Part shown: one piece after another, positions 1 to 8,192 of the stretch | Position numbering within the stretch: position 1 is the first letter of the stretch | How the letters are laid out: each line of letters opens with the position of its first letter | Origin: JAKPPT01 sp964630305 | GTDB taxonomy: Bacteria > Spirochaetota > Spirochaetia > Treponematales > UBA12059 | Direction: 5' to 3' | Length of the DNA: 38,434 bases | Assembly (NCBI GenBank): GCA_964630305.1 | Contig: CAZVTR010000023.1 | Location: 1 to 38,434 of the forward strand | Notes under the pieces: model-generated | The model's database searches: none | Seen by the model: the letters and a program-made list of their open reading frames with translations, nothing else | What the model was told of the DNA's origin: nothing | Translations under genes and position numbers: made by a program

Positions 1-19
1 ACATGGTAGTCTTATACAC

Positions 20-655
20 ATGTATATTTTTTCACTTACCGTAGCAGTTTTTCTGTTTTTAGCATATCACTTTATTTCATTTGAGCAAAGACCCGTGATT
101 CTCAAATGGTTTCTCTGGGGTATTGTATTCTGTATTCCGGGCCTCTTGCTTCGCGCATGGTTTATGTTTCTCTACCCCGATTTTTGGGGATCGGTATTTT
201 TGATTTATTCGTTTGGCATGGCATTTTTTATTGTACCGATTGCGCTCTCACTTGGCGGCATTGCCATAACCCTGCGCATCAATCATAAAACAATTCCGGA
301 AACTCATGAAATTGAAGCATTTGAGCTGGGATGGGCTGCACTCTACTTATGCAGCCACAGCATTGTGTACTGGGGCAAGCTCTACTGGGTCTATGCGCTT
401 GCAATTCCACTCCTTTACCTGTGCATGGTAAACCTTATCATTCCATTGATTGAAACATCTTTTCGCGAGAGTTTCCCTGATACACTGAGGCCGCTCTTTG
501 CTATGCTCGGCATTGCTCTCGGTGCAGGGCTCATTGCCAGCCTGCCATTCTTTGGGTTAGGTGTAGTAAGTGTCATCCTCACAGCTGGAGCTGTTGTAGG
601 TTCTGTGCTGCTCTGGATAAAAAGGCATCCTGCGTTAGTGTCTCGAAGCTTGTGA
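20..655 (+). CDS. Polytopic membrane protein of unknown function, possibly 5'-truncated
   Basis: I do not recognise a family. The 211-residue product is very hydrophobic, with about six to seven predicted membrane segments: roughly residues 3-19, 28-50, 57-82, 105-122, 123-145 and 158-198. Charged residues are confined to short loops and a basic C-terminus (IKRHPALVSRSL). The frame is open from ATG 20 back to the window edge and no clear ribosome-binding site precedes that ATG, so the true start may lie outside the window. It faces the C69-type hydrolase gene tail to tail, with an 18-bp gap containing the weak inverted repeat TTGTGA/TCACAA. A transporter or membrane-enzyme role cannot be assigned. 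Confidence 0.7.
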   Translation: MYIFSLTVAVFLFLAYHFISFEQRPVILKWFLWGIVFCIPGLLLRAWFMFLYPDFWGSVFLIYSFGMAFFIVPIALSLGGIAITLRINHKTIPETHEIEAFELGWAALYLCSHSIVYWGKLYWVYALAIPLLYLCMVNLIIPLIETSFRESFPDTLRPLFAMLGIALGAGLIASLPFFGLGVVSVILTAGAVVGSVLLWIKRHPALVSRSL

Positions 656-673
656 TACTGTAACCACACTGCG

Positions 674-1939
674 TCACAACGTTCGCGTATCCCAATATTC
701 AACAGCCTGGTGGATTGCTGTTCTTGCCGCTTCAACACTTTGCGTACCATGCAGTACATCGAGAGCGGTTCGATATATTATTTCTTGAAGTTGTTGCAGT
801 TCCGGTTCCTCACGCTTTGCTGGCCTACTACGAACATGTTTTAATTTTTCTCTCCGATACTGCCAGTACAAAACACTTGCCTTTGCGTGCGGCGTATAAT
901 CATATTGTGTCCAGAGCGGAATAAATTCACGATTTCTGCAAAGTATCGGCTTATAGAGATTGGCACAGGGATAGGAAGCTCCCGTGAACCACACTAAAAA
1001 ATCCGCAGTGCCAGACGGAAACTGAACCAGCAGTGAAGCAGTTGTTGGGTTTCCTGTTAAGTCATGATCATGATTGCAGACTCGCACCGTGCGTCCATTT
1101 TCATCGTGCAGATTATGTGACCGCAAAATTGCAAGCATGTCTGAAAACAGCTTGTGCTGTACGTCCATCTGAGCTTTTGTTGATGCAGCATCGGTATCTG
1201 TCAAAGCATTGAGAGCCGATTGCACTGCCATACGCCTCCGGTCACCGCGGGTAAAGAGATTTATAAACTGCTGTTCGACAAATGCTTTCCATGAGCTTTT
1301 TTCGCCAATGCGTCCAGCATCGGCCTCATCGAGACAGGCCATTTGCGGATTAACCGGAGCAAGCATCTTTCGCGTATATGCATCGAGCCGTTTGAAATCG
1401 GTTGTTATACTGTATGCATTGGAAATTGCAGAGCGGTCTCCGGCTTCTTTCCATGCCCAGTAGTGTCCTGCGGTTTCTAGCACAAATGCCTTGTCTCTGT
1501 CACAGATAAGGTAGGAACTATCGTACATGAGTGAGCCACGGTAGCTGCAGCGCCCTCCCTGCTTTTGAGTTTCCGTCAGTGTTATTAAGACCTGTAAAGC
1601 TTCGTCAGCTGTTTTTGAAGTCATTAAAGCTGTTTTTAAAAACACCATGCCAGGAATACCCGTTTTTGCACGCGGGAAACGGGAAAACACTGCCTCATTG
1701 CCAATGGCAACACCCCACTCGTTCACCCCCATTTCTGCGCCATCCATCCAGATTGGAACCGACGCACAGTAGGCAAACCCTTGGTCTTGTATAGGGAATT
1801 TAACCTGTCCTACTGCAGTTTCTTTTCGCGCATCCCTTTTGGGCACAAGTTCTACCGTTTGTGCTTCTTGAGCATTCCTGTCAGAATTTTTGCCGAATAT
1901 ACTGAACGTGTTTCCCTTAAACCATACTGTATCACACAT
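674..1939 (-). CDS. Peptidase C69 / secernin-like N-terminal-nucleophile hydrolase
   Basis: The protein begins Met-Cys-Asp-Thr. This is the signature of secernin and C69 dipeptidases, in which Cys2 becomes the N-terminal nucleophile after the leading residue is removed. The segment IFGKNSDRNAQEAQTVE at about residues 14-30 matches the family's conserved GKNSDR block, and GVNEWGVAIGNEAVF at about 72-86 matches the Ntn fold core. The 421 residues fit the family. There is no signal peptide, so it is probably cytoplasmic. Known activities in the superfamily are dipeptidase and amidase; the substrate here cannot be told. A GGCGG-type ribosome-binding site lies a few bases upstream. It appears monocistronic and converges on the upstream membrane-protein gene. 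Confidence 0.85.
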   Translation of the reverse strand: MCDTVWFKGNTFSIFGKNSDRNAQEAQTVELVPKRDARKETAVGQVKFPIQDQGFAYCASVPIWMDGAEMGVNEWGVAIGNEAVFSRFPRAKTGIPGMVFLKTALMTSKTADEALQVLITLTETQKQGGRCSYRGSLMYDSSYLICDRDKAFVLETAGHYWAWKEAGDRSAISNAYSITTDFKRLDAYTRKMLAPVNPQMACLDEADAGRIGEKSSWKAFVEQQFINLFTRGDRRRMAVQSALNALTDTDAASTKAQMDVQHKLFSDMLAILRSHNLHDENGRTVRVCNHDHDLTGNPTTASLLVQFPSGTADFLVWFTGASYPCANLYKPILCRNREFIPLWTQYDYTPHAKASVLYWQYRREKLKHVRSRPAKREEPELQQLQEIIYRTALDVLHGTQSVEAARTAIHQAVEYWDTRTL

Positions 1940-2296
1940 TGTCCGCCGCCTGATTTACTAAAATTCCATACGCATCGGTTATTGCCGTGCGCCGCATTAG
2001 CGCGTATACATGCGCATCAGTTTTATACAGCGCACCGCACCTGCGCTTTGTTCTAACTGTAATTCAGCAAAACGCAAAGGTCAAATGGGAGATGATGTGG
2101 GTGATTTTCATACCGATGAAGTGTAAATGGATGTAGAAAAAGGAGGAGATTTGTCAATTTTCCGAATTACATCTATTTATCTTTAAGCTACACATTTTAG
2201 TCTCTTCTTTAGTTATAAATTATTTTGTTACAAGAATATATCTTACATATTTTTTAAATTTGCAATAACTAAAATTGCACAACATTAATACCTGCT

Positions 2297-2350
2297 CTCA
2301 AAAAACCCTGAAAAACATTTGCATGCTCTCTGCGGAGTTTTCCAGGGTTT
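2297..2350 (-). terminator. Probable Rho-independent terminator of the 66-aa membrane protein gene
   Basis: Arms at 2303-2316 and 2337-2350 are 14 nt each with one mismatch, around a 20-nt loop. Read on the minus strand, the second arm ends in CAGGGTTTTTTG, so the stem runs into a short T tract. It lies about 40 nt past the stop of the minus-strand gene at 2391-2591. The large loop and short T tract make it weaker than a textbook terminator. Confidence 0.5.
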
Positions 2351-2352
2351 CC

Positions 2353-2377
2353 CATGCACGGGCGCAGCCTGTGCATG
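2353..2377. repeat. Compact 10-bp hairpin next to the terminator
   Basis: CATGCACGGG (2353-2362) and CCTGTGCATG (2368-2377) form a 10-bp stem with one G-T wobble and a 5-nt loop. It sits between the stop codon of the 66-aa gene and the terminator hairpin, so the two make a tandem structured 3' tail on the minus-strand transcript. It may protect or process the 3' end, or be a copy of a dispersed intergenic element. One window cannot decide between these. Confidence 0.55.
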
Positions 2378-2390
2378 CGCGTCTGAAATA

Positions 2391-2591
2391 TTACCGCAAT
2401 TTTTTCTGTATCATTGCCCGCATTGGTACTGCAACCATAAGCTGTAACAGTACTGCATAAAGAATCGAGAGCAGTGCAAGCGCTAGATTCTTTCCGAGAT
2501 ACGATTTATCAGAAAGATGCATGAGGATAATTATAATACTTGTCACTGTTCCAAGAATTGCAGAGAGCGTAAAATACCGCAGTGCTTTCAT
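2391..2591 (-). CDS. Small two-helix membrane protein, unknown function
   Basis: The 66-residue product begins MKALRYFTLSAILGTVTS. It has two predicted membrane helices at about residues 7-25 and 35-57, and ends with a basic tail (MRAMIQKKLR). A strong AAGGAG ribosome-binding site lies 7 nt before the ATG, which makes this a real gene rather than a chance frame. No family is recognised. A hairpin pair and probable terminator follow the stop. The upstream minus-strand neighbour is tRNA-Arg, about 160 nt away, so it may share that transcript or have its own promoter. Confidence 0.7.
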   Translation of the reverse strand: MKALRYFTLSAILGTVTSIIIILMHLSDKSYLGKNLALALLSILYAVLLQLMVAVPMRAMIQKKLR

Positions 2592-2754
2592 ACTAAACTC
2601 CTTCTCAATGTAATTATGTGCAAACCGGAGCCGGCTATCCGGGTTATTGCCTATTGTGTGTTATTCGATGGTTCAAAAAGTGCTTCGCCATACAATGCTA
2701 TACGATGGAAATAAAAAATGGTTGGTAATTTTGGCAAGTTTTTTGTTTTTTTTA

Positions 2755-2828
2755 TGAGACCAGAGGGTCTCGAACCCCCAACCTGCTGCTTAGAAGGCAG
2801 CTGCTCTATCCCGTTGAGCTATGGTCCC
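2755..2828 (-). tRNA. tRNA-Arg (anticodon TCT)
   Basis: The minus strand folds into a complete 74-nt cloverleaf. The acceptor is GGGACCA/TGGTCTC with one G-T pair, and the D stem is GCTC/GAGC. The anticodon stem is GCTGC/GCAGC around the loop CTTCTAA, which gives anticodon TCT. The T arm carries TTCGAGA, and the discriminator base is A. CCA is not encoded: the base after the discriminator is T, followed by an A run. It decodes AGA (and AGG by wobble). Confidence 0.95.
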
Positions 2829-2864
2829 CAGTATACATAAATACCATGAGTATGTATGAACTGC

Positions 2865-2893
2865 ACTATACACAATTGTTCAATTTCTGGCAA
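2865..2893 (-). promoter_or_regulatory. Sigma-70-type promoter for tRNA-Arg
   Basis: On the minus strand TTGCCA (2893-2888) is followed after exactly 17 bp by TATAGT (2870-2865). The predicted start is about 30 nt upstream of the mature tRNA 5' end, leaving a short leader for RNase P to remove. It is divergent from the promoter at 2906-2933. Confidence 0.6.
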
Positions 2894-2905
2894 TAGTTTT
2901 TGTGT

Positions 2906-2933
2906 TTGACAATTTTTGATTTTGACATACAAT
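2906..2933 (+). promoter_or_regulatory. Sigma-70-type promoter placing transcription start at the ATG
   Basis: TTGACA (2906-2911), a 16-bp spacer and TACAAT (2928-2933) form a strong promoter match. The -10 box ends only 7 nt before the ATG at 2941, so the predicted transcript starts at or next to the start codon. No Shine-Dalgarno sequence lies between the -10 box and the ATG. Confidence 0.6.
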
Positions 2934-2940
2934 AAATATC

Positions 2941-3762
2941 ATGGCTGAGCAACAAAACAACTCACAGCAAAACCATGAACAAGAAGAAGCACTACTCCAG
3001 ATATCTCCCTATATTATGCAAAAAATGGGAATCCAGCCTGGAAGCACCTTTATTACCGTTGAACGATCGGTAATTGCCTGTATACCATTTAAAATGGGCA
3101 TAAACTCAGGAAGCTTTCTTGCTGCTGTCAGTCAAAATGAAGTAGTATTTTTCCAGCGTTACCGCAATGTGTTTGCTAGCATTTCTATGATGCTTAGCAC
3201 TGGAACTTCACAGCAGCCAGTAAAAATTTTTGCCCGCTGTATTCTAAAATCGATCCTGCCCGTTAAAGGCAGAGAAAATTTCTGCCTCTTTATGATTGAC
3301 TGGAAACCCTGCCCGCCTGATTTAGCCAATGCAATAACCACAATAAAATTTTTATTTGACCGGCTGACAAATGAGTATGAAGAGTTTAAGGACTACTATG
3401 TTGGTATCAACCCTTCAACGTCACAGGCTATTGGGTATGAAAACCGGGCGCTGCTCATATCAAGTGGATCGTCATCCAAAATCGCTGTGTTTCGCTTTAG
3501 CTCGAAGCGTATCGACTTTCTTGTTCCAGTTTCAGGACCAGAGCTCCAGTCAAAAAATGCTGTACAAATAAAATTAGATTTTAAGAATTTTTCAATATTG
3601 TTATCCGGCACAGTAGCTACTTCTGAAAAGCTCGCTAATGGAGCACAAAAAGTATCTGTTGAAGTAATTTTTTCACCTGAACTCGTCGATATTATTGAGA
3701 ATTACCGTTTTATTGACTCAATCGCAAAAAAGCCAGGACCATCAGCGAACGAGCAGACTTAA
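2941..3762 (+). CDS. PilZN3/PilZ-type protein, candidate c-di-GMP effector
   Basis: The 273-residue protein has a Gln/Asn/Glu-rich N-terminus (1-20), no signal peptide and no membrane helix. Its pattern fits, from memory, treponemal proteins with an N-terminal PilZN3 domain and a C-terminal PilZ domain. Features I match are PGSTFITVERSVIACIPF (about 33-50), NEVVFFQRYRN (63-73), the block around GRENFCLFMIDWKPCPPDL, and the C-terminal SPELVDIIENYRF. I cannot see a clear RxxxR c-di-GMP-binding motif, so ligand binding is uncertain. Such proteins are linked to motility control in spirochaetes. The gene appears to be transcribed without a leader. Its last 21 nt overlap the end of mfd on the other strand. 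Confidence 0.6.
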   Translation: MAEQQNNSQQNHEQEEALLQISPYIMQKMGIQPGSTFITVERSVIACIPFKMGINSGSFLAAVSQNEVVFFQRYRNVFASISMMLSTGTSQQPVKIFARCILKSILPVKGRENFCLFMIDWKPCPPDLANAITTIKFLFDRLTNEYEEFKDYYVGINPSTSQAIGYENRALLISSGSSSKIAVFRFSSKRIDFLVPVSGPELQSKNAVQIKLDFKNFSILLSGTVATSEKLANGAQKVSVEVIFSPELVDIIENYRFIDSIAKKPGPSANEQT

Positions 3763-6700
3763 CCTGTCACGAATAAATTCACATTTTTCGCGCAAACCTA
3801 AATTTTCTACTGCAATGCATAAGATATGCGGCCGCGATGGATCCAGCTTAATGCTATTTCCGCTTTCTTTGATGATACGGAGGAGTTTTTCGACAGAAAT
3901 GAGAGCCACTTTTCCAAACTCAATCTCTACCCAATTCTTTTTCTCTTTGAGCGTTTTAATGTGCAGTGTTTTACAGAGAATGCGCAGTTCTGCGAGCGCA
4001 AGGAGGCTTGAAACTTCTTCCGGCATCGGTCCAAAACGATCATTAATTTCCTGTATGAGGCTCTCAAGATCCTCCTGCATATTTATTGAAGCAATTTTTT
4101 TATAGAGCTCCATTTTTATCTGAGGCTGCGGGACATAGTCATCGGGTATGTAACCAGTATAGGTCAATTCAAGATAGGCTTCTTCTTCTGGTTCATAGTG
4201 CTCATGCGACAGTTTTTCTACAGCTTCTTCAAGCAGCTTGAGATAGAGATCAAAACCGACAGCATAGATATCACCAGACTGCTCTCGCCCCAAGAGGTTT
4301 CCTGCTCCGCGCACTTCAAGATCCTTCATGGCAATTTTAAAGCCTGACCCCAATTCGGTAAAATCTGAGATTATCTGGAGCCGCTTCATTGCCAGTTCAG
4401 ACAGCGCTCGATTTGAAGGATACAAGAGATATGCATACGCAATTTTGTCCGAACGGCCAACACGGCCCCTGAGCTGATACAGCTGGCTGATGCCATACAT
4501 ATCCGCTCGATCAATAATGATCGTATTCACATTAGGAATATTGATGCCGTTTTCGATGATAGTCGTTGAGACAAGCACCTGGACTCCCCGGTGAATAAAA
4601 CGGTGCATGATATCCTCAAGCTCATGCGGTTCCATTTGTCCATGCGCTGTTTCCACCATAACTTCGGGAACAAGCTGCTGAATAAAATATTTTGTATCTT
4701 CAAGCGTCTCTATTCGGTTATGCAGATAGAACACCTGTCCCCCGCGTTCAATTTCAAAACGAATAGCTCTTGCAACCATCTCTGGGCTGAACTCTTCTAC
4801 GGTAGTTTGAATGGGATGCCTGTTTACTGGCGGCGTGTTGAGTACGGATAAATCGCGAATTTTAAGGAGCGACATGTGGAGCGTTCGAGGAATTGGCGTT
4901 GCAGTGAGTGTGAGACAGTCAATTGAGGTTTTGAGTTCTTTGAGCCGCTCCTTATCCTTAACACCAAATCGCTGTTCTTCATCAATTACTAATAAGCCCA
5001 GATCTTTAAACGCTATGTCTTTTTGCAAAATACGATGCGTACCGACAACTACATCGATACTGCCATCGGCAAGTCCCTGAATAATCTCTTTTTGCCTTTT
5101 TTTATCCACAAGCCGCGAAATCATTGCAACCCTGATGGGAAAACCTTCAAATCGCTCCATGCAGGTCTCATAGTGCTGTTCTGCAAGAATTGTCGTGGGA
5201 GCAAGAAAAGCAGCCTGCTTACCGCCCATAACCGCCTTAAAAATAGCGCGGAGCGCAATCTCGGTTTTTCCGTAACCGACATCGCCGCAGATAAGCCTGT
5301 CCATTGGCTCCGGCTTTTCCATATCCTGTTTTACCTGCTCAATACACACTGCCTGATCGGGTGTCTCTTCATACGGAAACGCTGCTTCAAAGAGCTTTTG
5401 CCAATCGCTGTCAGGAGGAAACGCAAACCCGCGCGCAAGCCTCCTCCGCGAGTACAGCCGGATTAATCGTTCCGCGAGGTCTTCGACATGCTTTTTAACC
5501 CGATTTTTTCGAGCTTCCCACGATTTTGAACCGATAGTATCGAGTCGCGGAGCTTCCCCTTCGTTGCCAATAAAACGCTGAATAAGATTTACCTGCTCTA
5601 TCGGAACAAAGATGGTCTCTTCATTTGCATAAGCAAGCTTGATGTAGTCACGGACATTGCCAAGAACGGTTAACCGCTCAATGCCAATAAATTTTCCAAT
5701 ACCATAATTGACATGGACAACATAATCACCGGGATTAAGCTCAATAAACGTTTCAATGATTTTGGAACGGGCTGTTTTGAGTGATTTGGGTATGCGCTTC
5801 CTTCTGCCAAACAGTTCACTCTCATGTACAACAGCTAGTTTTGCAGCGGGAACAGTAAACCCCTGCGAGAGAGGGCTTTCGATAACCTCTACTGGAATAT
5901 CATGCAAAACACTGCGGATGCGATCAGCCTGCAACGCATTTTCCGCAGCAACAACTATGGTATAACCATTATTTTTAAGTGATAGCGCTTCATTGCGAAA
6001 TAAATCGATATTGCTAAAAAACGATCGCGGCGGTTCTGCGCCCAGGCTTACCGTATTAGTCTTTGCGTCATCATGCAGCGCTAAAAAATATACCTGCTGA
6101 TGCGGCACATCCAGGGCCGGTTCAGAAAGGAGATATTCAGGCGGCGGAACAGGCGCATCCTGCAATGCCTTCCGGTACAAGCCTTCATACTCTCTTTTAA
6201 TTGCCTCTTTCTGGCTGATGAGCCGTTCATGGAAAATAAAAAATAACGGCGCAGTCTCGGGAATATATGATAAAATATTTACTGTCGGCGTTACCCATGG
6301 GTAATACATTTCTTCCCCAGGGATAGTGTTATATATCTGTAAATGTTCTAAGAGCGCAGCTATGGCTTTTTGTTTATCATACCGCGGCGAAGCGGGACAG
6401 GTAGCCAGCTCAGCTTCAAGCTTATTAATTGCATCATCGGTCCAAATAAATTCCTTTATGCTATGCACCAGTACCGATGTAACTTCGGTATCTGCGCTGA
6501 GCTGAGATGCTGGATCAAAAAACCGGATCTTTTCTACTGTGTCAAAATTTAATGTAATACGAACGGCATATTCATAGCCGGGCATGCTTATATCAAGCAC
6601 TTCTCCCCGCACTGCAAACTCCCCCGGCACACTGATGCGCGGAACACGAAGATATCCCCACGTTTCCAGGAGCTGTGCCACTCTGCTCACATCAACTGTA

Positions 6701-7134
6701 TCCCCGACGCTCAGTGTCGTATAGAGCGTTTTCATGTACTCGGGAGGGGGGACTGGAGTTAGCAGGGACCTCATAGTCAGCACGAGGACGTACGGCTTAT
6801 TCGATGTAAGCATTCGTGTCAGCGCCCGGCATCGCTGACTAAAAATCTCAGCGGATTCTTCGAGCGGTTTATACGGCAGAGTTTTCCATGACGGAAACAA
6901 CTCGGCATCAAGACCAAAAGCGCTGCAGTCACTGAGCAATGCTTGCGCCTCGTCTTCTCCTGGCACTACTGCAACGAGCAAGTCTTTTTTCATGCTCAGA
7001 GCAAGAAAAGCTGTAATTGGCAGTTCAAAATCTCTGCAATACGTTACTGAGTTACGTTTTATGGTATCGACAATCGGGTTATAGACGCGTGAAAGCGTTG
7101 TTTGGATTATTTTATTTAGTAAGGCCATGCTCAT
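3742..7134 (-). CDS. mfd: Transcription-repair coupling factor Mfd
   Basis: Mfd removes stalled RNA polymerase and recruits UvrA to damaged template strands. The 1130 residues are near the family's usual length and the gene is intact. The N-terminal third is the UvrB-like domain. The RNA-polymerase-interacting segment starts near residue 465 (LNPGDYVVHVNYGIGKFIGI). The helicase core carries Walker A GDVGYGKTEIAL near 612, the Walker B-type DEEQRFGVKDKERLKEL near 715, TATPIPRTLHMSL just after, and QLRGRVGRS near 885. The C-terminal TRCF domain follows. The start MSM has no strong ribosome-binding site, and the second Met two codons later is an alternative. Its tail overlaps the PilZ-type gene by 21 nt. 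Confidence 0.97.
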   Translation of the reverse strand: MSMALLNKIIQTTLSRVYNPIVDTIKRNSVTYCRDFELPITAFLALSMKKDLLVAVVPGEDEAQALLSDCSAFGLDAELFPSWKTLPYKPLEESAEIFSQRCRALTRMLTSNKPYVLVLTMRSLLTPVPPPEYMKTLYTTLSVGDTVDVSRVAQLLETWGYLRVPRISVPGEFAVRGEVLDISMPGYEYAVRITLNFDTVEKIRFFDPASQLSADTEVTSVLVHSIKEFIWTDDAINKLEAELATCPASPRYDKQKAIAALLEHLQIYNTIPGEEMYYPWVTPTVNILSYIPETAPLFFIFHERLISQKEAIKREYEGLYRKALQDAPVPPPEYLLSEPALDVPHQQVYFLALHDDAKTNTVSLGAEPPRSFFSNIDLFRNEALSLKNNGYTIVVAAENALQADRIRSVLHDIPVEVIESPLSQGFTVPAAKLAVVHESELFGRRKRIPKSLKTARSKIIETFIELNPGDYVVHVNYGIGKFIGIERLTVLGNVRDYIKLAYANEETIFVPIEQVNLIQRFIGNEGEAPRLDTIGSKSWEARKNRVKKHVEDLAERLIRLYSRRRLARGFAFPPDSDWQKLFEAAFPYEETPDQAVCIEQVKQDMEKPEPMDRLICGDVGYGKTEIALRAIFKAVMGGKQAAFLAPTTILAEQHYETCMERFEGFPIRVAMISRLVDKKRQKEIIQGLADGSIDVVVGTHRILQKDIAFKDLGLLVIDEEQRFGVKDKERLKELKTSIDCLTLTATPIPRTLHMSLLKIRDLSVLNTPPVNRHPIQTTVEEFSPEMVARAIRFEIERGGQVFYLHNRIETLEDTKYFIQQLVPEVMVETAHGQMEPHELEDIMHRFIHRGVQVLVSTTIIENGINIPNVNTIIIDRADMYGISQLYQLRGRVGRSDKIAYAYLLYPSNRALSELAMKRLQIISDFTELGSGFKIAMKDLEVRGAGNLLGREQSGDIYAVGFDLYLKLLEEAVEKLSHEHYEPEEEAYLELTYTGYIPDDYVPQPQIKMELYKKIASINMQEDLESLIQEINDRFGPMPEEVSSLLALAELRILCKTLHIKTLKEKKNWVEIEFGKVALISVEKLLRIIKESGNSIKLDPSRPHILCIAVENLGLREKCEFIRDRLSLLVR

Positions 7135-7265
7135 TCCGATGATATAAATGACAGCCTGCTGCTTGTTGTGGCTGTACTATTAACGGGGTACGTGTAAAGC
7201 CGTTACCTCGTAACTACCACATAGTAAACTACTAATGCATTTCCATGCAAGGAGCTTATACAGCA

Positions 7266-8192
7266 ATGAAACGGTTTATTCTTGTTCTTGCGCTTCTGAG
7301 CTTTGCCATTCTGGCTGCTGCACAGATCCAGGTAACCCAGCAATTTTACAATAAGTCTTTATATGTTCCGAGTTCTCCGATACTGGTAAAAATTACAATA
7401 AAAAACAACTCGCCAGCAGTGTATCGATTTAAGCTTGCGGATAACAGAATGTTCTCGCTTCGTTTTGATATGAAAACACTTACAAACAGGCTTTTAGAAC
7501 CAGGAGATACATGGAAGCGGACAATTTCATCATCAATACCGATATTTTACAGAGAAATTGCGATTCAGCCTGGCGAGGAATATGCATTTGTCGAAGACGT
7601 CCAGAACTATGTAAAAATTACAGAAGCCGGCACTTATGTCCTGGAGTGCTACTTTTACCCGGAATTATACAGCAGACAAGACACTGTGATGAAATCTGAT
7701 CCGCTCACGGTAAACATTCGTCCGGAGCTCCCGGTACCGACTGCCGTAGAAATGCTCAATCCTCAAATCAATGAAATACTCAAAGCAGAAAAGATTCCGC
7801 CTGATGAGGTAGTGCGAAGGACCATCATTGCGCGGCAAAAAGGAAAATGGAATGAGTTTTTCCTCTATTTTGATATCGAAGCGCTTCTTTCACAAATTCC
7901 TGAAAAAAAACGCACATATCAAAAAGAATCCGATGAAGGCCGCCGCCGAATGATTGAAGCATATAAATCAGAAGTCATGGCTGGTTATACCGATAAGGAT
8001 TTATCCGCAATTCCTTCGAGTTTTGAGATCCTCGAAACCCGCTACAGTGCAACGAGAGGGACAGTCCAGGTGCTTGAAAAATTTGCCTATAGCGGTTTTG
8101 TGATGCTTAAACTTTATATTTATGAACTGGAAAAGCGTGATGATATCTGGTATATTGTATCTTATTCAATACAAAACAAAGGCACAGAATGA
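7266..8192 (+). CDS. Exported protein with an N-terminal Ig-like/BsuPI-like region
   Basis: I chose ATG 7266, not 7245. From there the protein begins with a classic signal peptide (MKRFILVLALLSFAILAAAQ, cleavage near AAA-Q), and an AAGGAG lies 11 nt upstream. The mature protein of about 290 residues is probably periplasmic. Residues about 20-150 look like a beta-sandwich of the BsuPI or Ig type (ILVKITIKNNSPAVYRFKL, then ITEAGTYVLECYFYP). The C-terminal half is mixed helix and strand and resembles nothing I can name. The stop overlaps the next gene as ATGA, so the two are translationally coupled. Confidence 0.7.
   Translation: MKRFILVLALLSFAILAAAQIQVTQQFYNKSLYVPSSPILVKITIKNNSPAVYRFKLADNRMFSLRFDMKTLTNRLLEPGDTWKRTISSSIPIFYREIAIQPGEEYAFVEDVQNYVKITEAGTYVLECYFYPELYSRQDTVMKSDPLTVNIRPELPVPTAVEMLNPQINEILKAEKIPPDEVVRRTIIARQKGKWNEFFLYFDIEALLSQIPEKKRTYQKESDEGRRRMIEAYKSEVMAGYTDKDLSAIPSSFEILETRYSATRGTVQVLEKFAYSGFVMLKLYIYELEKRDDIWYIVSYSIQNKGTE

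Larger units (their letters stand above)
1940..2390. other. 450-bp intergenic region with hairpins and a short interrupted reading frame
   Basis: There is no intact gene here. At 2085-2186 a plus-strand frame reads MGDDVGDFHTDEV, a TAA stop at 2124, then directly MDVEKGGDLSIFRITSIYL and a stop. It could be the remnant of a longer gene or chance. An AAGGAGG-like sequence at about 2140-2146 has no gene after it. The stretch 2160-2280 is AT-rich. The right part (2297-2377) holds two hairpins, listed separately. The promoter of the C69 gene should lie in 1945-2050 on the minus strand, but I see no convincing hexamers. Confidence 0.5.

Noticed and set aside
2755..2770. GAGACC-AGAG-GGTCTC palindrome as a terminator or operator
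   Set aside because: It is the T-arm and acceptor 3' strand of tRNA-Arg. It could form an alternative fold, but no T tract follows on the minus strand.
2830..2835. TATACT box just upstream of tRNA-Arg as its promoter
   Set aside because: It lies only 1-2 nt from the mature 5' end, so transcription would start inside the tRNA. The TTGCCA-17-TATAGT pair further upstream fits better.
5023..5466. 147-residue plus-strand reading frame inside mfd
   Set aside because: It lies antisense to a strongly conserved part of the Mfd helicase core, has no ribosome-binding site and looks like a shadow frame.
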